A DNA stretch of 64,000 nt from Betaproteobacteria bacterium (lineage in GTDB: Bacteria; Pseudomonadota; Gammaproteobacteria; Burkholderiales; WYBJ01): positions 1-64,000 of the forward strand of contig WHTS01000011.1 of NCBI GenBank assembly GCA_009377585.1, read 5' to 3'. The notes beneath the pieces were generated by a model. The model searched no databases. It saw only the letters and a list, made by a program, of their open reading frames with translations, and had not been told where the DNA came from. Within the stretch, counting starts at the first letter, position 1. Each line of letters begins with the position of its first letter. Positions 7,794-16,547 of the stretch are shown here, in pieces. The position numbers and the translations under genes are program-made.

Positions 7794-9983
7794 TCAGCGC
7801 CGCCTGGCGCTCACCATTCCCGGCACCTGAGCGAGCAGCCCGAGCACGCGCGCAAGCTGCGCGGTATCGGCGACCTCGACCGTGAACCCCATGCGCGCAT
7901 CGGTATCGCGCGATCCGGTGTTGGCCGCAAGAACATTGATGCGTTCGCGGGCGAGCGTATCCGACACGTCGCGCAGCAGCCCCGTGCGATCGGTCGCGTG
8001 CAGCTCGATGTCGACCGGGAAGGCGCCGCCGTCCGAGTCGCCCCACTGCGCGGCGATGAGACGCTCGGGCGGCATGGTGCGCAAGTTCACGCAACCTGCC
8101 CGATGGATGGTCACGCCGCGGCCACGAGTCACGAATCCCACGATCGCATCCGGCGGCGCCGGCTTGCAGCACTTGGCCGGCACGGTCAGCAACTTGTCGA
8201 CGCCCACCACGAGGATGCCGCTGCCCCCTGGCGCAGCGCGCGACTTGTGTGTGACGAGCTCGGGGGCGCTCGGCTCGGCCGTGGCCGCTTCGGGCTCGCG
8301 CATGGCGGTCCGCATCTGGCGCGCGTTCACTTCGCCGCGTCCGACCGCCGCAAGAAATTCCGCCAGGCTCGCGAAGCCCGCGCGCTCGGCCACGGTTTCG
8401 AGCTTGAGCGCGGTCAACCCGAGCCGCTGCAGCTCCTTGTCCACCACCGCGCGGCCCTGCGCGATGGCCGCTTCCAGATTCTGCGCGTTGAACCACTGGC
8501 GCACTTTCACGCGCGCGCGATGGCTTGCGATGAAGCCGAGCGACGAATTCAACCAGTCGCGGCTCGGTCCACCCTGCTTGGCCGCGACGATCTCGACCGA
8601 CTGGCCATGCACGAGCGGCGTGTGCAACGGCACCATGACGCCGTCGACCCGTGCGCCGCGGCAGCGATGGCCCAGATCGGTGTGCACGGCGTAGGCAAAG
8701 TCGACCGGCGTGGCGCCCTTGGGCAGGTCGATCACCTTCCCCAGCGGTGTGAGCACGTAAACCGTGTCGTCGAACAACCCCGCTTTGAAATGCTCGGCGA
8801 GCGAGCGGCCGTCGGCCAGTTCCTCCTTCCATTCGAGCATCTGCCGCAGCCAGGCCACCTTTTCGTCGTAGCGGCCGTCGCTGCGCGTGCCCTCCTTGTA
8901 GCGCCAATGCGCAGCGATGCCGAGCTCGGCCTGCTGGTGCATCTCGTAGGTGCGGATCTGCACCTCCAGCACCCGCTCGCCGGGACCGATCACCGCGGTG
9001 TGCAGCGAGCGGTAGTCGTTGCCCTTGGGCTTGGCGATGTAGTCATCGAATTCCTGCGGCAGCGGCGTCCACAGGCTCTGCACGATGCCGAGCACCGCGT
9101 AGCAGTCCTTCACGTCGCCCGCAAACACGCGCAGCGCATTGACGTCGTGCAAGTCCTCGAAGGCGAGCCGCTTGCGCTGCATCTTCTTGTAGATGCTGTA
9201 GATGTGCTTGGGCCGGCCGCTGATCTCGCAGGCGATGCCGGCGCGCGCGAGCTCGCTCGAGAGCTTGTCGCGCGCATCGTCGATGAAGCGGCTGCGCTCG
9301 ACGCGCTTCTCGTCCAGCATGCGCGCGATGCGCTTGTAGAGCTCGGGTTCGGTGATACGGAAGGCCAGGTCCTCCAGCTCCCACTTGAGCTGCCAGACCC
9401 CCAGACGATTGGCGAGCGGCGCGAAAATGTCGAGCGAAAGGCGCGCGGCGGCCCGGCATTGCGCGTCGTCCCCGCCCCTGACGAGATAGCGCAGGCTTTG
9501 CGTGTGGCTCGCCAGCTCGAGCAGCACCACGCGAAAATCCTGCACCATGGCGAGCAGCATCTTGCGCAGTCCCTCGAGCTGCGCGTCGGCCTGCGTGCCG
9601 GGTGGCACCGCGACGCCGAGGTGTTCGATCTGCGCCATGCGCGCAGCTCCCTCGACCAAGGCGAGCACCTCGGCACCGACTTTCTCGCGCATGCGCTCGC
9701 GCACTCGTGCAGCCGCAGGCGGCAAATCGATCAGCAGAGCGGCCGCGACCGACTCGTGATCCATCGGCATGCCTGCGAGCATTGCTGCCGTCCCGAGCGC
9801 GTGTTCGAGCGTACCCTCGCCGCTCGGGCGCGTGCGCTCGGCCAGCTCAGCCCGCGCGATGGCGAGCGCGCGCTCGATGACGCGCTGCGCGTCGGCGCCG
9901 TAGCGCGCGCCGAATTGGGCAAGCCACGCTTGCCGATCGTGCAGCGAAAACTCGGCCGTTGTCTGCAGATTTGCTTCAACCAC
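7794..9983 (-). CDS. relA: GTP pyrophosphokinase RelA
   Basis: RelA makes (p)ppGpp on stalled ribosomes. The 729 residues comprise a degenerate hydrolase domain (about 45-165) in which the catalytic His-Asp pair is missing (AAALLIDLPP at the expected place), the synthetase domain with EFDDYIAKPKGNDYRSLHTA (311-330), a TGS domain (about 400-460) and a C-terminal ACT domain (about 650-729). The acidic EFDD marks monofunctional RelA; bifunctional SpoT/Rel enzymes have RxKD there. Hence synthetase-only activity is inferred. The start is GTG at 9981-9983, overlapping the upstream gene by 8 nt. Confidence 0.95.
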   Translation of the reverse strand: MVEANLQTTAEFSLHDRQAWLAQFGARYGADAQRVIERALAIARAELAERTRPSGEGTLEHALGTAAMLAGMPMDHESVAAALLIDLPPAAARVRERMREKVGAEVLALVEGAARMAQIEHLGVAVPPGTQADAQLEGLRKMLLAMVQDFRVVLLELASHTQSLRYLVRGGDDAQCRAAARLSLDIFAPLANRLGVWQLKWELEDLAFRITEPELYKRIARMLDEKRVERSRFIDDARDKLSSELARAGIACEISGRPKHIYSIYKKMQRKRLAFEDLHDVNALRVFAGDVKDCYAVLGIVQSLWTPLPQEFDDYIAKPKGNDYRSLHTAVIGPGERVLEVQIRTYEMHQQAELGIAAHWRYKEGTRSDGRYDEKVAWLRQMLEWKEELADGRSLAEHFKAGLFDDTVYVLTPLGKVIDLPKGATPVDFAYAVHTDLGHRCRGARVDGVMVPLHTPLVHGQSVEIVAAKQGGPSRDWLNSSLGFIASHRARVKVRQWFNAQNLEAAIAQGRAVVDKELQRLGLTALKLETVAERAGFASLAEFLAAVGRGEVNARQMRTAMREPEAATAEPSAPELVTHKSRAAPGGSGILVVGVDKLLTVPAKCCKPAPPDAIVGFVTRGRGVTIHRAGCVNLRTMPPERLIAAQWGDSDGGAFPVDIELHATDRTGLLRDVSDTLARERINVLAANTGSRDTDARMGFTVEVADTAQLARVLGLLAQVPGMVSARRR

Positions 9984-10749
9984 CGCCTGCTCCGTGCTTC
10001 AAGCCACCATACTGACGGTACAACAGAGCCGCGCCCCAGGCCAGCCCGGCCACGAGCAGCAGCGTCCCTAGCCGGTCCGCGCCCAGCGCGAGCGCGCGCT
10101 CATGCTCGATAAGACCGAGATCGAGCAAAATGTTCTCCCAATCGTGCATGCCCGGGCGGTCGCGGCCGGTGCCCCCGCCCAGCAGCATGAGGTCGAGATC
10201 GCGCGCGTCGTTGATGTACGGAGCGACATCCATGACGCTTTGGCCCAGCCACCACAGGGCGATGGATGCGCCGAACGCATCGCGGGTCTTCAGCAACAGG
10301 ACAATGCCCGCGATGGCCGGCATGAGCAGCTGTCCCAAGGTGCCGCCCAGCACCATCATGAAGTGGCCGAACGGCATGAAGACGACGTGCCCCGCCTCGT
10401 GGAAGACGAGGTTGACGCGGTGCAGGAACGATTCGCCGATCTCGTTGCTGCGAAGGTCGAGCGAAATGAAATAGATGCCCCAGACGAGGAAAGCCACGTA
10501 GAGCGCGCAACGGCCGTAGAAGGCAATCGGATCGACCCGCTCCGTTGCCGGCAGGAAAATCGCCGCAAGCGACGGCGAATCGGACTCCGCCTCGGACTCG
10601 AGCTCGCTCGAAGCGCTGCGCGGGATCCGCTCCTGACCGAGAACGCGCTGCGCCCATTTAGCGAAAACCAGCCCGCACGAGGAACACACCGCCTGCGCGT
10701 TCGCTCCCGACGCCCTCGGCTGACCGCACTTGGGACATTTCAGCACCAT
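9976..10749 (-). CDS. zinc-ribbon membrane protein with HEAGH motif
   Basis: I do not recognise a named family. The 257 residues start with a zinc ribbon (CPKCGQ near 5-10, CSSCG near 22-26), followed by a serine/glutamate-rich linker. Four or five hydrophobic segments follow. The motif HEAGH (in NLVFHEAGHVVF) fits the HExxH zinc-metalloprotease signature and sits at a membrane boundary as in M50 site-2-protease-like proteins. A second metal ligand was not identified, so peptidase activity is a guess. Its stop overlaps the relA start by 8 nt, implying translational coupling. The protein ends in a glycine-rich tail. Confidence 0.8.
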   Translation of the reverse strand: MVLKCPKCGQPRASGANAQAVCSSCGLVFAKWAQRVLGQERIPRSASSELESEAESDSPSLAAIFLPATERVDPIAFYGRCALYVAFLVWGIYFISLDLRSNEIGESFLHRVNLVFHEAGHVVFMPFGHFMMVLGGTLGQLLMPAIAGIVLLLKTRDAFGASIALWWLGQSVMDVAPYINDARDLDLMLLGGGTGRDRPGMHDWENILLDLGLIEHERALALGADRLGTLLLVAGLAWGAALLYRQYGGLKHGAGGG

Positions 10750-10802
10750 CGCTCCAATTCTATTGAATCCGCATTGGATGACTATCCAATGCGGACACGA
10801 CG

Positions 10803-10842
10803 CTCCCCTCTCCCCTCGGGAGAGGGGCGGGGGGGTGAGGGC
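10803..10842. repeat. dispersed CTCTCCC/GGGAGAG hairpin repeat
   Basis: CCCCTCTCCCCTCGGGAGAGGGG (10805-10827 as stem-loop) followed by a G-rich GGGGTGAGGG tail. Similar units occur at 17871-17973, 33030-33066 and 33155-33212, always outside genes. Confidence 0.7.
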
Positions 10843-10891
10843 CGAGCGGTGCCGCTAGCAGCACCGAGCTCGATATCGCCCGCATCCACCG

Positions 10892-10897
10892 TACAAT
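10892..10897 (+). promoter_or_regulatory. -10 box TACAAT close to the tag start
   Basis: TACAAT ends 5 nt before the tag ATG at 10903, so transcription from it would start at or next to the start codon and give a leaderless mRNA. No clear -35 box is seen. Confidence 0.4.
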
Positions 10898-10902
10898 GCA
10901 TC

Positions 10903-11550
10903 ATGGCCGATCCGACCCGCTGCGCCTGGGCGCAAAAAAACGCGCAGCTCGGCGCCTACCACGACCGCGAGTGGGGCGTGCCGCTGTACGATTCGCGCAA
11001 ACTGTTCGAGCTGCTGCTGCTCGAAGGCGCCCAGGCCGGCCTTTCCTGGGACACGATCCTCGCCAAGCGCGAAGGCTATCGGCGCGCGTTCGACTGCTTC
11101 GATCCGGAAAAGATGGCCCGTTACCGGCCCGCCAAGCTGAAGGCGCTCATGGCCGATGCCGGCATCGTGCGCAATCGCCTGAAGATCGAGGCAGCGGTCG
11201 CGAACGCGCGCGCCTATCTCGACTTGCGTGCCGCCGGAACGGACCTTTCCCGCCTGCTGTGGTCGTTCGTCGACGGCGTGCCGATCGACAATGCACGCAA
11301 GCGCACCGACCAGGTTCCGGTCACCACGCCCATATCGGACGCGATCAGCAAGGAGTTGAAGCGCCGCGGCTTCCGCTTCGTCGGCTCGACCACGATGTAC
11401 GCCTTCATGCAGGCGGCGGGCCTCGTGAACGACCACCTGACGAGTTGCTTTCGCTATGCGGAGACCGGCGGGCGCGAAACGGGCGGCGGCGCTAGTCCCC
11501 TTCGGGCGCATCCTGCCAGTAGCGCCGGCGGCGCTCGCGCTCGGCCGTGA
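10903..11550 (+). CDS. tag: DNA-3-methyladenine glycosylase I
   Basis: Tag excises 3-methyladenine from alkylated DNA. The 215 residues show the family's zinc site: Cys7 (RCAWA), His20 (YHDREWG), His178 and Cys182 (NDHLTSCFRY). The acidic pocket region FELLLLEGAQAGLSW is present. The start MADPTRCAWA is chosen because residues before it are not family-like. The last 25 or so residues (after YAETGG) are a low-complexity extension that exists because the reading frame runs 59 bp into the 3' end of convergent comEC. Confidence 0.94.
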   Translation: MADPTRCAWAQKNAQLGAYHDREWGVPLYDSRKLFELLLLEGAQAGLSWDTILAKREGYRRAFDCFDPEKMARYRPAKLKALMADAGIVRNRLKIEAAVANARAYLDLRAAGTDLSRLLWSFVDGVPIDNARKRTDQVPVTTPISDAISKELKRRGFRFVGSTTMYAFMQAAGLVNDHLTSCFRYAETGGRETGGGASPLRAHPASSAGGARARP

Positions 11551-13852
11551 TCTGCCAGCTCGGATCGGCGATCTCGAATTCGAGCGCGCCCTGGCGATCG
11601 GAGCGCAGGATCCGGCTGCCGATCTGCTGGTAGCGTTCGACGACTTCAGGCCGCGGATGGCGAAACCGGTTGCGATAGCCGGCGCTGAAGACCGCCACGT
11701 CGGGGTGCACGGTCGCGACGAATTCCGGCGTGGACGATGTGATGCTGCCGTGATGCGGTGCGACCAGGATTTCGGCACGGACCGATACGCCTCTGTGGAG
11801 CATCTCGTGCTCGGAGCGCGCCTCGATGTCGCCTGCGATCAGCACACGGGTCGCGCCAATCGTCATGCGCAGCACGCAGCTGCGGTCGTTGGCCTTCAGA
11901 CGCAGCGCGTCGTGGCCGACCAGCGGATGCAGCATCTCGAACCGCACGCCGTCCCATTCCCAGCGCTGTCCCGCAAGGCAGGGCCCCGATTCGCGCGCAG
12001 CCGCATGCAGACCGTGATCGCCGGGCAGCGACGAAGCGAGCCATCCGACCGGCACGGCAGCCAATACCGAGGCCGCGCCGCCGGCGTGGTCGGCGTCTGC
12101 GTGCGACACGATCATGCCGTCCAGCCGCCGCACGCCGCTGGCGCGCAGGTAGGGCACGACGATGCGGATGCCGCTGTCGGCGTCCGGCGCATATGCGGGG
12201 CCCGCATCGTAGAGCAGCGCATGGCGATGCGTGCGGATGACGATCGCGAGCCCTTGTCCCACGTCCAGCACGATCATTCGCACCGACCCGGACGGCGGCG
12301 GTGGCGGCAGCACCAGGAACAGCGGCAACAGGCCGGCCGCGCCGATCCAGCGGGCGGGAAATCCGCGCGGCAGCAGGATCCATCCAATGCCGCACAAGGC
12401 CACTGCCACGCTCCAGGGCGGCGGCGCATGCTGCTGCCATACGCTTTCGGGCATTGCGGCCAGCCATTCCAGGCCGGCCATGGTGAGCGCCATCGCGGCA
12501 TGGGCAAGCTGCAGGATGAAATCGAACGGCAGCGCGGCACCCAACAAAGCTGCCGGAACGACCACCAGGCTGATCGCCTGAATGGCGAAAGCATTGGCAG
12601 CCGGCGACACCAGCGAGATCTGTTGGAACATGGCGAGCAGCAGCGGCACGAGCCCTAGCGTAACGGCCCATTGAGTACGGGCCCAGGCCAGCGCCCAGTG
12701 CGGCGGACGCAACGAGCCCACGGCCACATAGAGAATTACCCCGACGGCGCCGAACGAAAGCCAGAATCCGGGCGCCATTACCGCCCACGGATCGAGCACA
12801 GTGACAACGAGCAGGGCAGCCGCGAGCACCGAGGCCGCCGACGAGATTTGCCCCAGCCAAAGCACTGCTGCCATGACGCCCAGCATGTACACCGTGCGCT
12901 GCGCCGGAATCGCGAAACCGGCGATCGCCGCATAGCCAACGGCCGCGACCAATCCGGCGAGCACCGCGGCGCGGCGCGCGGGCAGGCGCAACGCGAGCCA
13001 CGCTACGTGCCGCCACAACGCATACACCAACATGAATGCGAGCGCTGCGATCATGGTCACGTGCAGGCCCGAGATGCTCATCAGGTGATTGACGCCGGTG
13101 CGCGTGAACACGGTCCATTGCGCGGCCGGGATCGCGTGCTGGTCGCCCATCACGAGCGCGGCAATCACGCCGGCATAGGGTTCGTCCTCGAGCCCGCGCA
13201 GAATCCGGCTACGAATGTGCTCGCGCAGGCGCTCGACGGCATAGGAAGGCGCCGCGACGAACTCGTCCAGCCGACGCGGCAGTTCCTGCACGCGCACATA
13301 TCCGGTCGCGCGAATGCCGCGCTCCAGCAGCCAGGCCTCGTAGTCGAAGCCGTGTGGGTTCGCCGTGCCGTGCGGCCGTCGCAGGCGCAGACTGAACTGC
13401 CAGCGCTCGCCCGCACGCACCGCGGGCAACGCGACAGGGCCGTCGTCGCGCCGCCAGACGCCGTACCAGGAGACGAGCACGTGGCGCGGCACCACCGCGC
13501 CCGGCGTGAGCATCTGCTCCACGTCGAAGCGGAAACGAACGCCACGCTCGAACGGCTGCGGCAAGCCGGCAACGACCCCGACCACCCGCACGTCGCGCCC
13601 CTCCCAGGCGACCGGTAATTCCTCGGCGAGCCGGACATGGGCGCACCCTGCCGCCCAGAAGAAGCCCAGCGAGCCGGCGGCGAGACACAGCGCCACGCGA
13701 TTCAGGACGCGCGGCGCAGCGCGCATCCGCTGCAGAATCGCCAGGACGAGCAGCGGCGCCGCGAGCCATCCTGCCAGCAAGGGCGGCGGCAAGTGCGGCT
13801 GGATCTGCAGCAGGGCCACGCCCGCCACGAATGCCACGGTCGGCAGGACCAA
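11492..13852 (-). CDS. comEC: ComEC/Rec2 DNA uptake channel
   Basis: ComEC moves single-stranded DNA across the inner membrane during natural transformation. The 786 residues have hydrophobic N-terminal segments and an OB-like DUF4131 region (about 20-190), the polytopic Competence domain (about 225-490, with NHLMSISGLHVTMIAALAF) and a C-terminal metallo-beta-lactamase-like domain (about 525-745) with the metal motif SHADADHAGGA. All parts appear intact and the length is normal. No other competence genes are in the window. Its end overlaps the end of convergent tag by 59 bp. Confidence 0.95.
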   Translation of the reverse strand: MVLPTVAFVAGVALLQIQPHLPPPLLAGWLAAPLLVLAILQRMRAAPRVLNRVALCLAAGSLGFFWAAGCAHVRLAEELPVAWEGRDVRVVGVVAGLPQPFERGVRFRFDVEQMLTPGAVVPRHVLVSWYGVWRRDDGPVALPAVRAGERWQFSLRLRRPHGTANPHGFDYEAWLLERGIRATGYVRVQELPRRLDEFVAAPSYAVERLREHIRSRILRGLEDEPYAGVIAALVMGDQHAIPAAQWTVFTRTGVNHLMSISGLHVTMIAALAFMLVYALWRHVAWLALRLPARRAAVLAGLVAAVGYAAIAGFAIPAQRTVYMLGVMAAVLWLGQISSAASVLAAALLVVTVLDPWAVMAPGFWLSFGAVGVILYVAVGSLRPPHWALAWARTQWAVTLGLVPLLLAMFQQISLVSPAANAFAIQAISLVVVPAALLGAALPFDFILQLAHAAMALTMAGLEWLAAMPESVWQQHAPPPWSVAVALCGIGWILLPRGFPARWIGAAGLLPLFLVLPPPPPSGSVRMIVLDVGQGLAIVIRTHRHALLYDAGPAYAPDADSGIRIVVPYLRASGVRRLDGMIVSHADADHAGGAASVLAAVPVGWLASSLPGDHGLHAAARESGPCLAGQRWEWDGVRFEMLHPLVGHDALRLKANDRSCVLRMTIGATRVLIAGDIEARSEHEMLHRGVSVRAEILVAPHHGSITSSTPEFVATVHPDVAVFSAGYRNRFRHPRPEVVERYQQIGSRILRSDRQGALEFEIADPSWQITAERERRRRYWQDAPEGD

Positions 13853-14053
13853 TCGAGCGCCTCCGGAATCGCAGTCACGATAGCGGACCGCGACTCGAAT
13901 CGCCCTCGGCCATTAGGCATAGCTCCACGGCACCACGCGACATACATCATCCCGATCGAGGCGCAGCAGATCGATCGTCGCAGTGCGCACCACGGCCGGC
14001 GCTACAATCGCTCGCTCCGGCCGACTGACCGTTCGTGATTCCACGCATACCTC

Positions 14054-14260
14054 ATGAGCTCGCCGCGTTACTGGTCCACCGCGACTCGCGCCTTGGCAAG
14101 CTGCGATCCCGTGCTCGCGCGCCTGATCGAAAGTCATCGCGCCTTCCAGGTCGGCAGCCGCGGCGACGCCTTCCAGACGCTCGCGCGTGCCATCGTCGGC
14201 CAGCAGATCTCGGTGAAAGCGGCGCAAAGCGTCTGGGAACGATTCGTTGCCGCTGGGCAT
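14054..14260 (+). pseudogene. alkA-type DNA glycosylase, N-terminal remnant
   Basis: The frame from ATG 14054 reads as the N-terminus of a betaproteobacterial DNA-3-methyladenine glycosylase II: DPVLARLIESH, then RGDAFQTLARAIVGQQISVK and AAQSVWERFVAA. After about 68 residues the similarity stops within a codon or two. The rest, including the helix-hairpin-helix and catalytic Asp region (over 100 residues), is absent; the frame then runs on as arginine-rich non-homologous sequence. The downstream membrane-protein gene begins just after the break. Confidence 0.75.
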
Positions 14261-14318
14261 GATCCACGCCGAAAGCGGCCCTCATACCCCAGGCGACCCG
14301 GGCATGACCCACGCCGAA
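14255..14318. repeat. 19-bp direct repeat, 45-bp offset
   Basis: GGGCATGATCCACGCCGAA (14255-14273) and GGGCATGACCCACGCCGAA (14300-14318) differ at one base and are exactly 45 bp apart, so both ATGs (14259 and 14304) are in one frame. The repeat lies at the alkA break and covers the start of the next gene. Confidence 0.75.
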
Positions 14319-14639
14319 TTCGTCGCGGCTTGGCGCGAAGGCAGGATCGCCGTCGCCATCGATTCGGCCGCTGCGGCCGCTTTCCTGTCGGCGCGCCTGC
14401 TGTTGCCCTTCGTCGCAATCGCGATCATCGGTGGCGGGATCGCGTTGGTGTTGTGTGGCTGGATCTGGACCGGCATCGCCGTCGGCGCGGCCGGCATCGT
14501 CGTGCCGAGACTGATCAAACGAGGCGCGCGCCGCTTCCTCCTCAACCAGATCGCGACCGATGCCGATCTGTACGCCGCCGGCGTCGCAGCCGGGATCATC
14601 GGCATCGAAGCCAACGACGACCCGGGCCGGCCGGCCTAG
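14304..14639 (+). CDS. small two-TM membrane protein
   Basis: Function unknown. The 111-residue protein starts MTHAEFVAAWREGRIAVAID and has two adjacent hydrophobic segments (about 33-50 and 53-72: LLLPFVAIAIIGGGIALVLC and TGIAVGAAGIVVPRLI), then a basic KRGARRFLL and a short soluble tail. I recall similar hypothetical proteins in Burkholderiales, but no function. An in-frame upstream ATG at 14247 or 14259 would add up to 19 residues from the duplicated segment; the later ATG is preferred because the sequence looks native from there. Confidence 0.65.
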   Translation: MTHAEFVAAWREGRIAVAIDSAAAAAFLSARLLLPFVAIAIIGGGIALVLCGWIWTGIAVGAAGIVVPRLIKRGARRFLLNQIATDADLYAAGVAAGIIGIEANDDPGRPA

Positions 14640-14660
14640 GCCGAACGCGGTAATGATGGT

Positions 14661-14727
14661 CCGGAAAGTGGCTGACAAGTCGCTTTCCGCAATGCGCTCC
14701 CCCTCCCTCCGGAGGTTGGGGATGAGG
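14661..14727. repeat. dispersed repeat CCGGAAAGTG..CTGAC, copy 1
   Basis: Begins CCGGAAAGTGGCTGACAAGT and passes through CGCAATGCGCTCC into a C/T-rich hairpin and GATGAGGG. Related copies lie at 32989-33066 and 41365-41427. It lies in the 254-nt spacer before the hydrolase gene, which otherwise shows nothing recognisable. Confidence 0.7.
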
Positions 14728-14893
14728 GAGCGAGCTGCAAGGCATTTGCCGGAAGCTCGCGAGCCTGGCGGCCATGCCGCGGTCGCGCAGACCGTCACGG
14801 ATGGTTATCATGCCGCATGCCGGGCGACGGGGATGCCGCGCGCTCGGTGGTTCAGACCGCATCCGATCGTCATGCATACCGGAGGGGACCATC

Positions 14894-15826
14894 ATGAAGA
14901 TTCTCTACTTCGACGATTTCAAGCTGGGCATTCTCAAGGGCAACGACGTGGTCGACGTGAGCTCGGTGGTGCAGGACATCCCGCACGTCGGGCCGCACGA
15001 TCTCATCAGCGGGCTGATCGAGCGTTTCGACGCCTACAAGGGCCGACTGGAGCAGGCGGTGGCGAAGGGCAGCGGCAAGCCGCTCGGCAGCGTGCGCATC
15101 CGTCCTCCGCTGCCGCGCCCGGTAACCATCGACTGCATGGCGGTCAACTACATGGAGGACGGCACCCGCTCGGAGCCGGCGCCGATCAACGCCTTCCACA
15201 AGGCGCCGAGCGCGATCATCGGCAATGGCGACACCATGGTACTGCCAGACGTGCCCGCCGCCTTGTTCGAAGGCGAGGCCGAGCTCGCAGTCGTGATCGG
15301 CAAGCGCGCCTCGAACGTGAAGCAGGCCGATGCAATGAAGTACGTGTTCGGCTACATGAACTTCATCGACGGCTCGGCGCGCGGGCTGCCGCCGAGCGGG
15401 AACACGTTCTACCAGATGAAGTCGCGCGACACCTTCGCCCCGATCGGTCCGTGCATCGTCACTGCGGACGAGGTGTCCGATCCGCACAAGCTGCAGATCC
15501 GGCTGTGGGTGAACGGGGAACTGAAGCAGAACTTCAACAGCGACGACATGGCCCACAAGATCCCGCGCTGCATCGAGTGGGTGACCTCCATCCATGCGCT
15601 GGAGCCGGGCGACATCCTGGCCACGGGTACCAACCACCGCGGCTTGAGCGGTTTCCAGAACGGCGACAAGATCGAGCTCGAGTGCGAAGGCATGGGGCGG
15701 CTCACCTTCAACGTGCGCGACGATTTGAAGCGCACCTGGTCGCGCGAGACGCGCCTCGATCGCCAGGAGAAGAAGCTGGAAGGATTAACGCCGCAGCTGA
15801 CCGGGAAGTACGCAAAGAACGCCTGA
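14894..15826 (+). CDS. fumarylacetoacetate hydrolase family protein
   Basis: A 310-residue enzyme of the FAH fold, which acts on C-C bonds of acyl-pyruvate-like or ring-cleavage products using a divalent metal. The start MKILYFDDFKLGILKGNDVV is preceded by GGAGGGG. The metal ligands fit E-x-E in FEGEAELAVVIGKRA and a downstream Asp in NFIDGSARG; GDILATGTNHRG near the C-terminus is the family's GD-IxTGTP segment with a His replacing the usual Pro. It stands alone, convergent with lolD, so its substrate cannot be inferred from context. Confidence 0.85.
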   Translation: MKILYFDDFKLGILKGNDVVDVSSVVQDIPHVGPHDLISGLIERFDAYKGRLEQAVAKGSGKPLGSVRIRPPLPRPVTIDCMAVNYMEDGTRSEPAPINAFHKAPSAIIGNGDTMVLPDVPAALFEGEAELAVVIGKRASNVKQADAMKYVFGYMNFIDGSARGLPPSGNTFYQMKSRDTFAPIGPCIVTADEVSDPHKLQIRLWVNGELKQNFNSDDMAHKIPRCIEWVTSIHALEPGDILATGTNHRGLSGFQNGDKIELECEGMGRLTFNVRDDLKRTWSRETRLDRQEKKLEGLTPQLTGKYAKNA

Positions 15827-15836
15827 CGAACCTCGC

Positions 15837-16547
15837 CTAAGCCGGACGCAGCACCCCGTCCTCGAGGCGAAGGATGCGTCCGGTGCGCTCGGCGATCGAC
15901 GCGTCGTGGGTCACGATCACGAGGCTCGCGCCGCTCGCGCGGTTCAAATCCAGCATGAGGCTGAACACCGATTGCGCAGTCTGACGGTCCAGATTCCCGG
16001 TCGGCTCGTCGGCCAGGATGCAGGCCGGGCGCGTAACCAGGGCCCGAGCCACCGCGCAACGCTGGCGCTCCCCGCCCGAAAGTTCGCCCGGCCGGTGTTC
16101 CAGCCGATGACCGAGGCCCACCTGCTCCAGCATCGAAGCCGCCTGCGCGCGCGCTTGCGACGGCGCCATGCGGCGGATGAGCAGCGGCATGGCCACGTTC
16201 TCCACCGCGGAGAATTCAGGCAGCAGGTGATGGAACTGGTAGACGAAGCCGAGCGAGCGGTTGCGCAGCTCCCCGCGTGCAGCCGCGCTGAGGCTCGAGA
16301 GCGCCTGGCCCAGCACCGAGATGTCGCCCCCGCTGGCATCGTCCAGCCCGCCGAGCAGATGCAGAAGCGTGCTCTTCCCCGAGCCCGATGCGCCGACGAT
16401 CGCGACCGTTTCCGCGGCCGCGACCGACAGGTCCACGCCCAGCAGCACCGGTACCTGCAATCCGCCCTGGTGGTACGTCTTCCTCAAGCCCCGGCATTCG
16501 ATCACCGGGGCTGCCGCAGCGATCGGCGGCGCCACCGCCTTATTCAT
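15837..16547 (-). CDS. lolD: lipoprotein-releasing ABC transporter ATPase LolD
   Basis: LolD powers extraction of outer-membrane lipoproteins from the inner membrane. The 236 residues contain Walker [10 protein letters not shown], a Q-loop ([12 protein letters not shown]), the signature LSGGERQR, Walker [12 protein letters not shown] and the H-loop VTHD. The Q-loop FHHLLPEF is characteristic of LolD/MacB-type ATPases. Its start overlaps the lolC stop by 8 nt, so the two are co-translated. Confidence 0.95.
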   Translation of the reverse strand: MNKAVAPPIAAAAPVIECRGLRKTYHQGGLQVPVLLGVDLSVAAAETVAIVGASGSGKSTLLHLLGGLDDASGGDISVLGQALSSLSAAARGELRNRSLGFVYQFHHLLPEFSAVENVAMPLLIRRMAPSQARAQAASMLEQVGLGHRLEHRPGELSGGERQRCAVARALVTRPACILADEPTGNLDRQTAQSVFSLMLDLNRASGASLVIVTHDASIAERTGRILRLEDGVLRPA

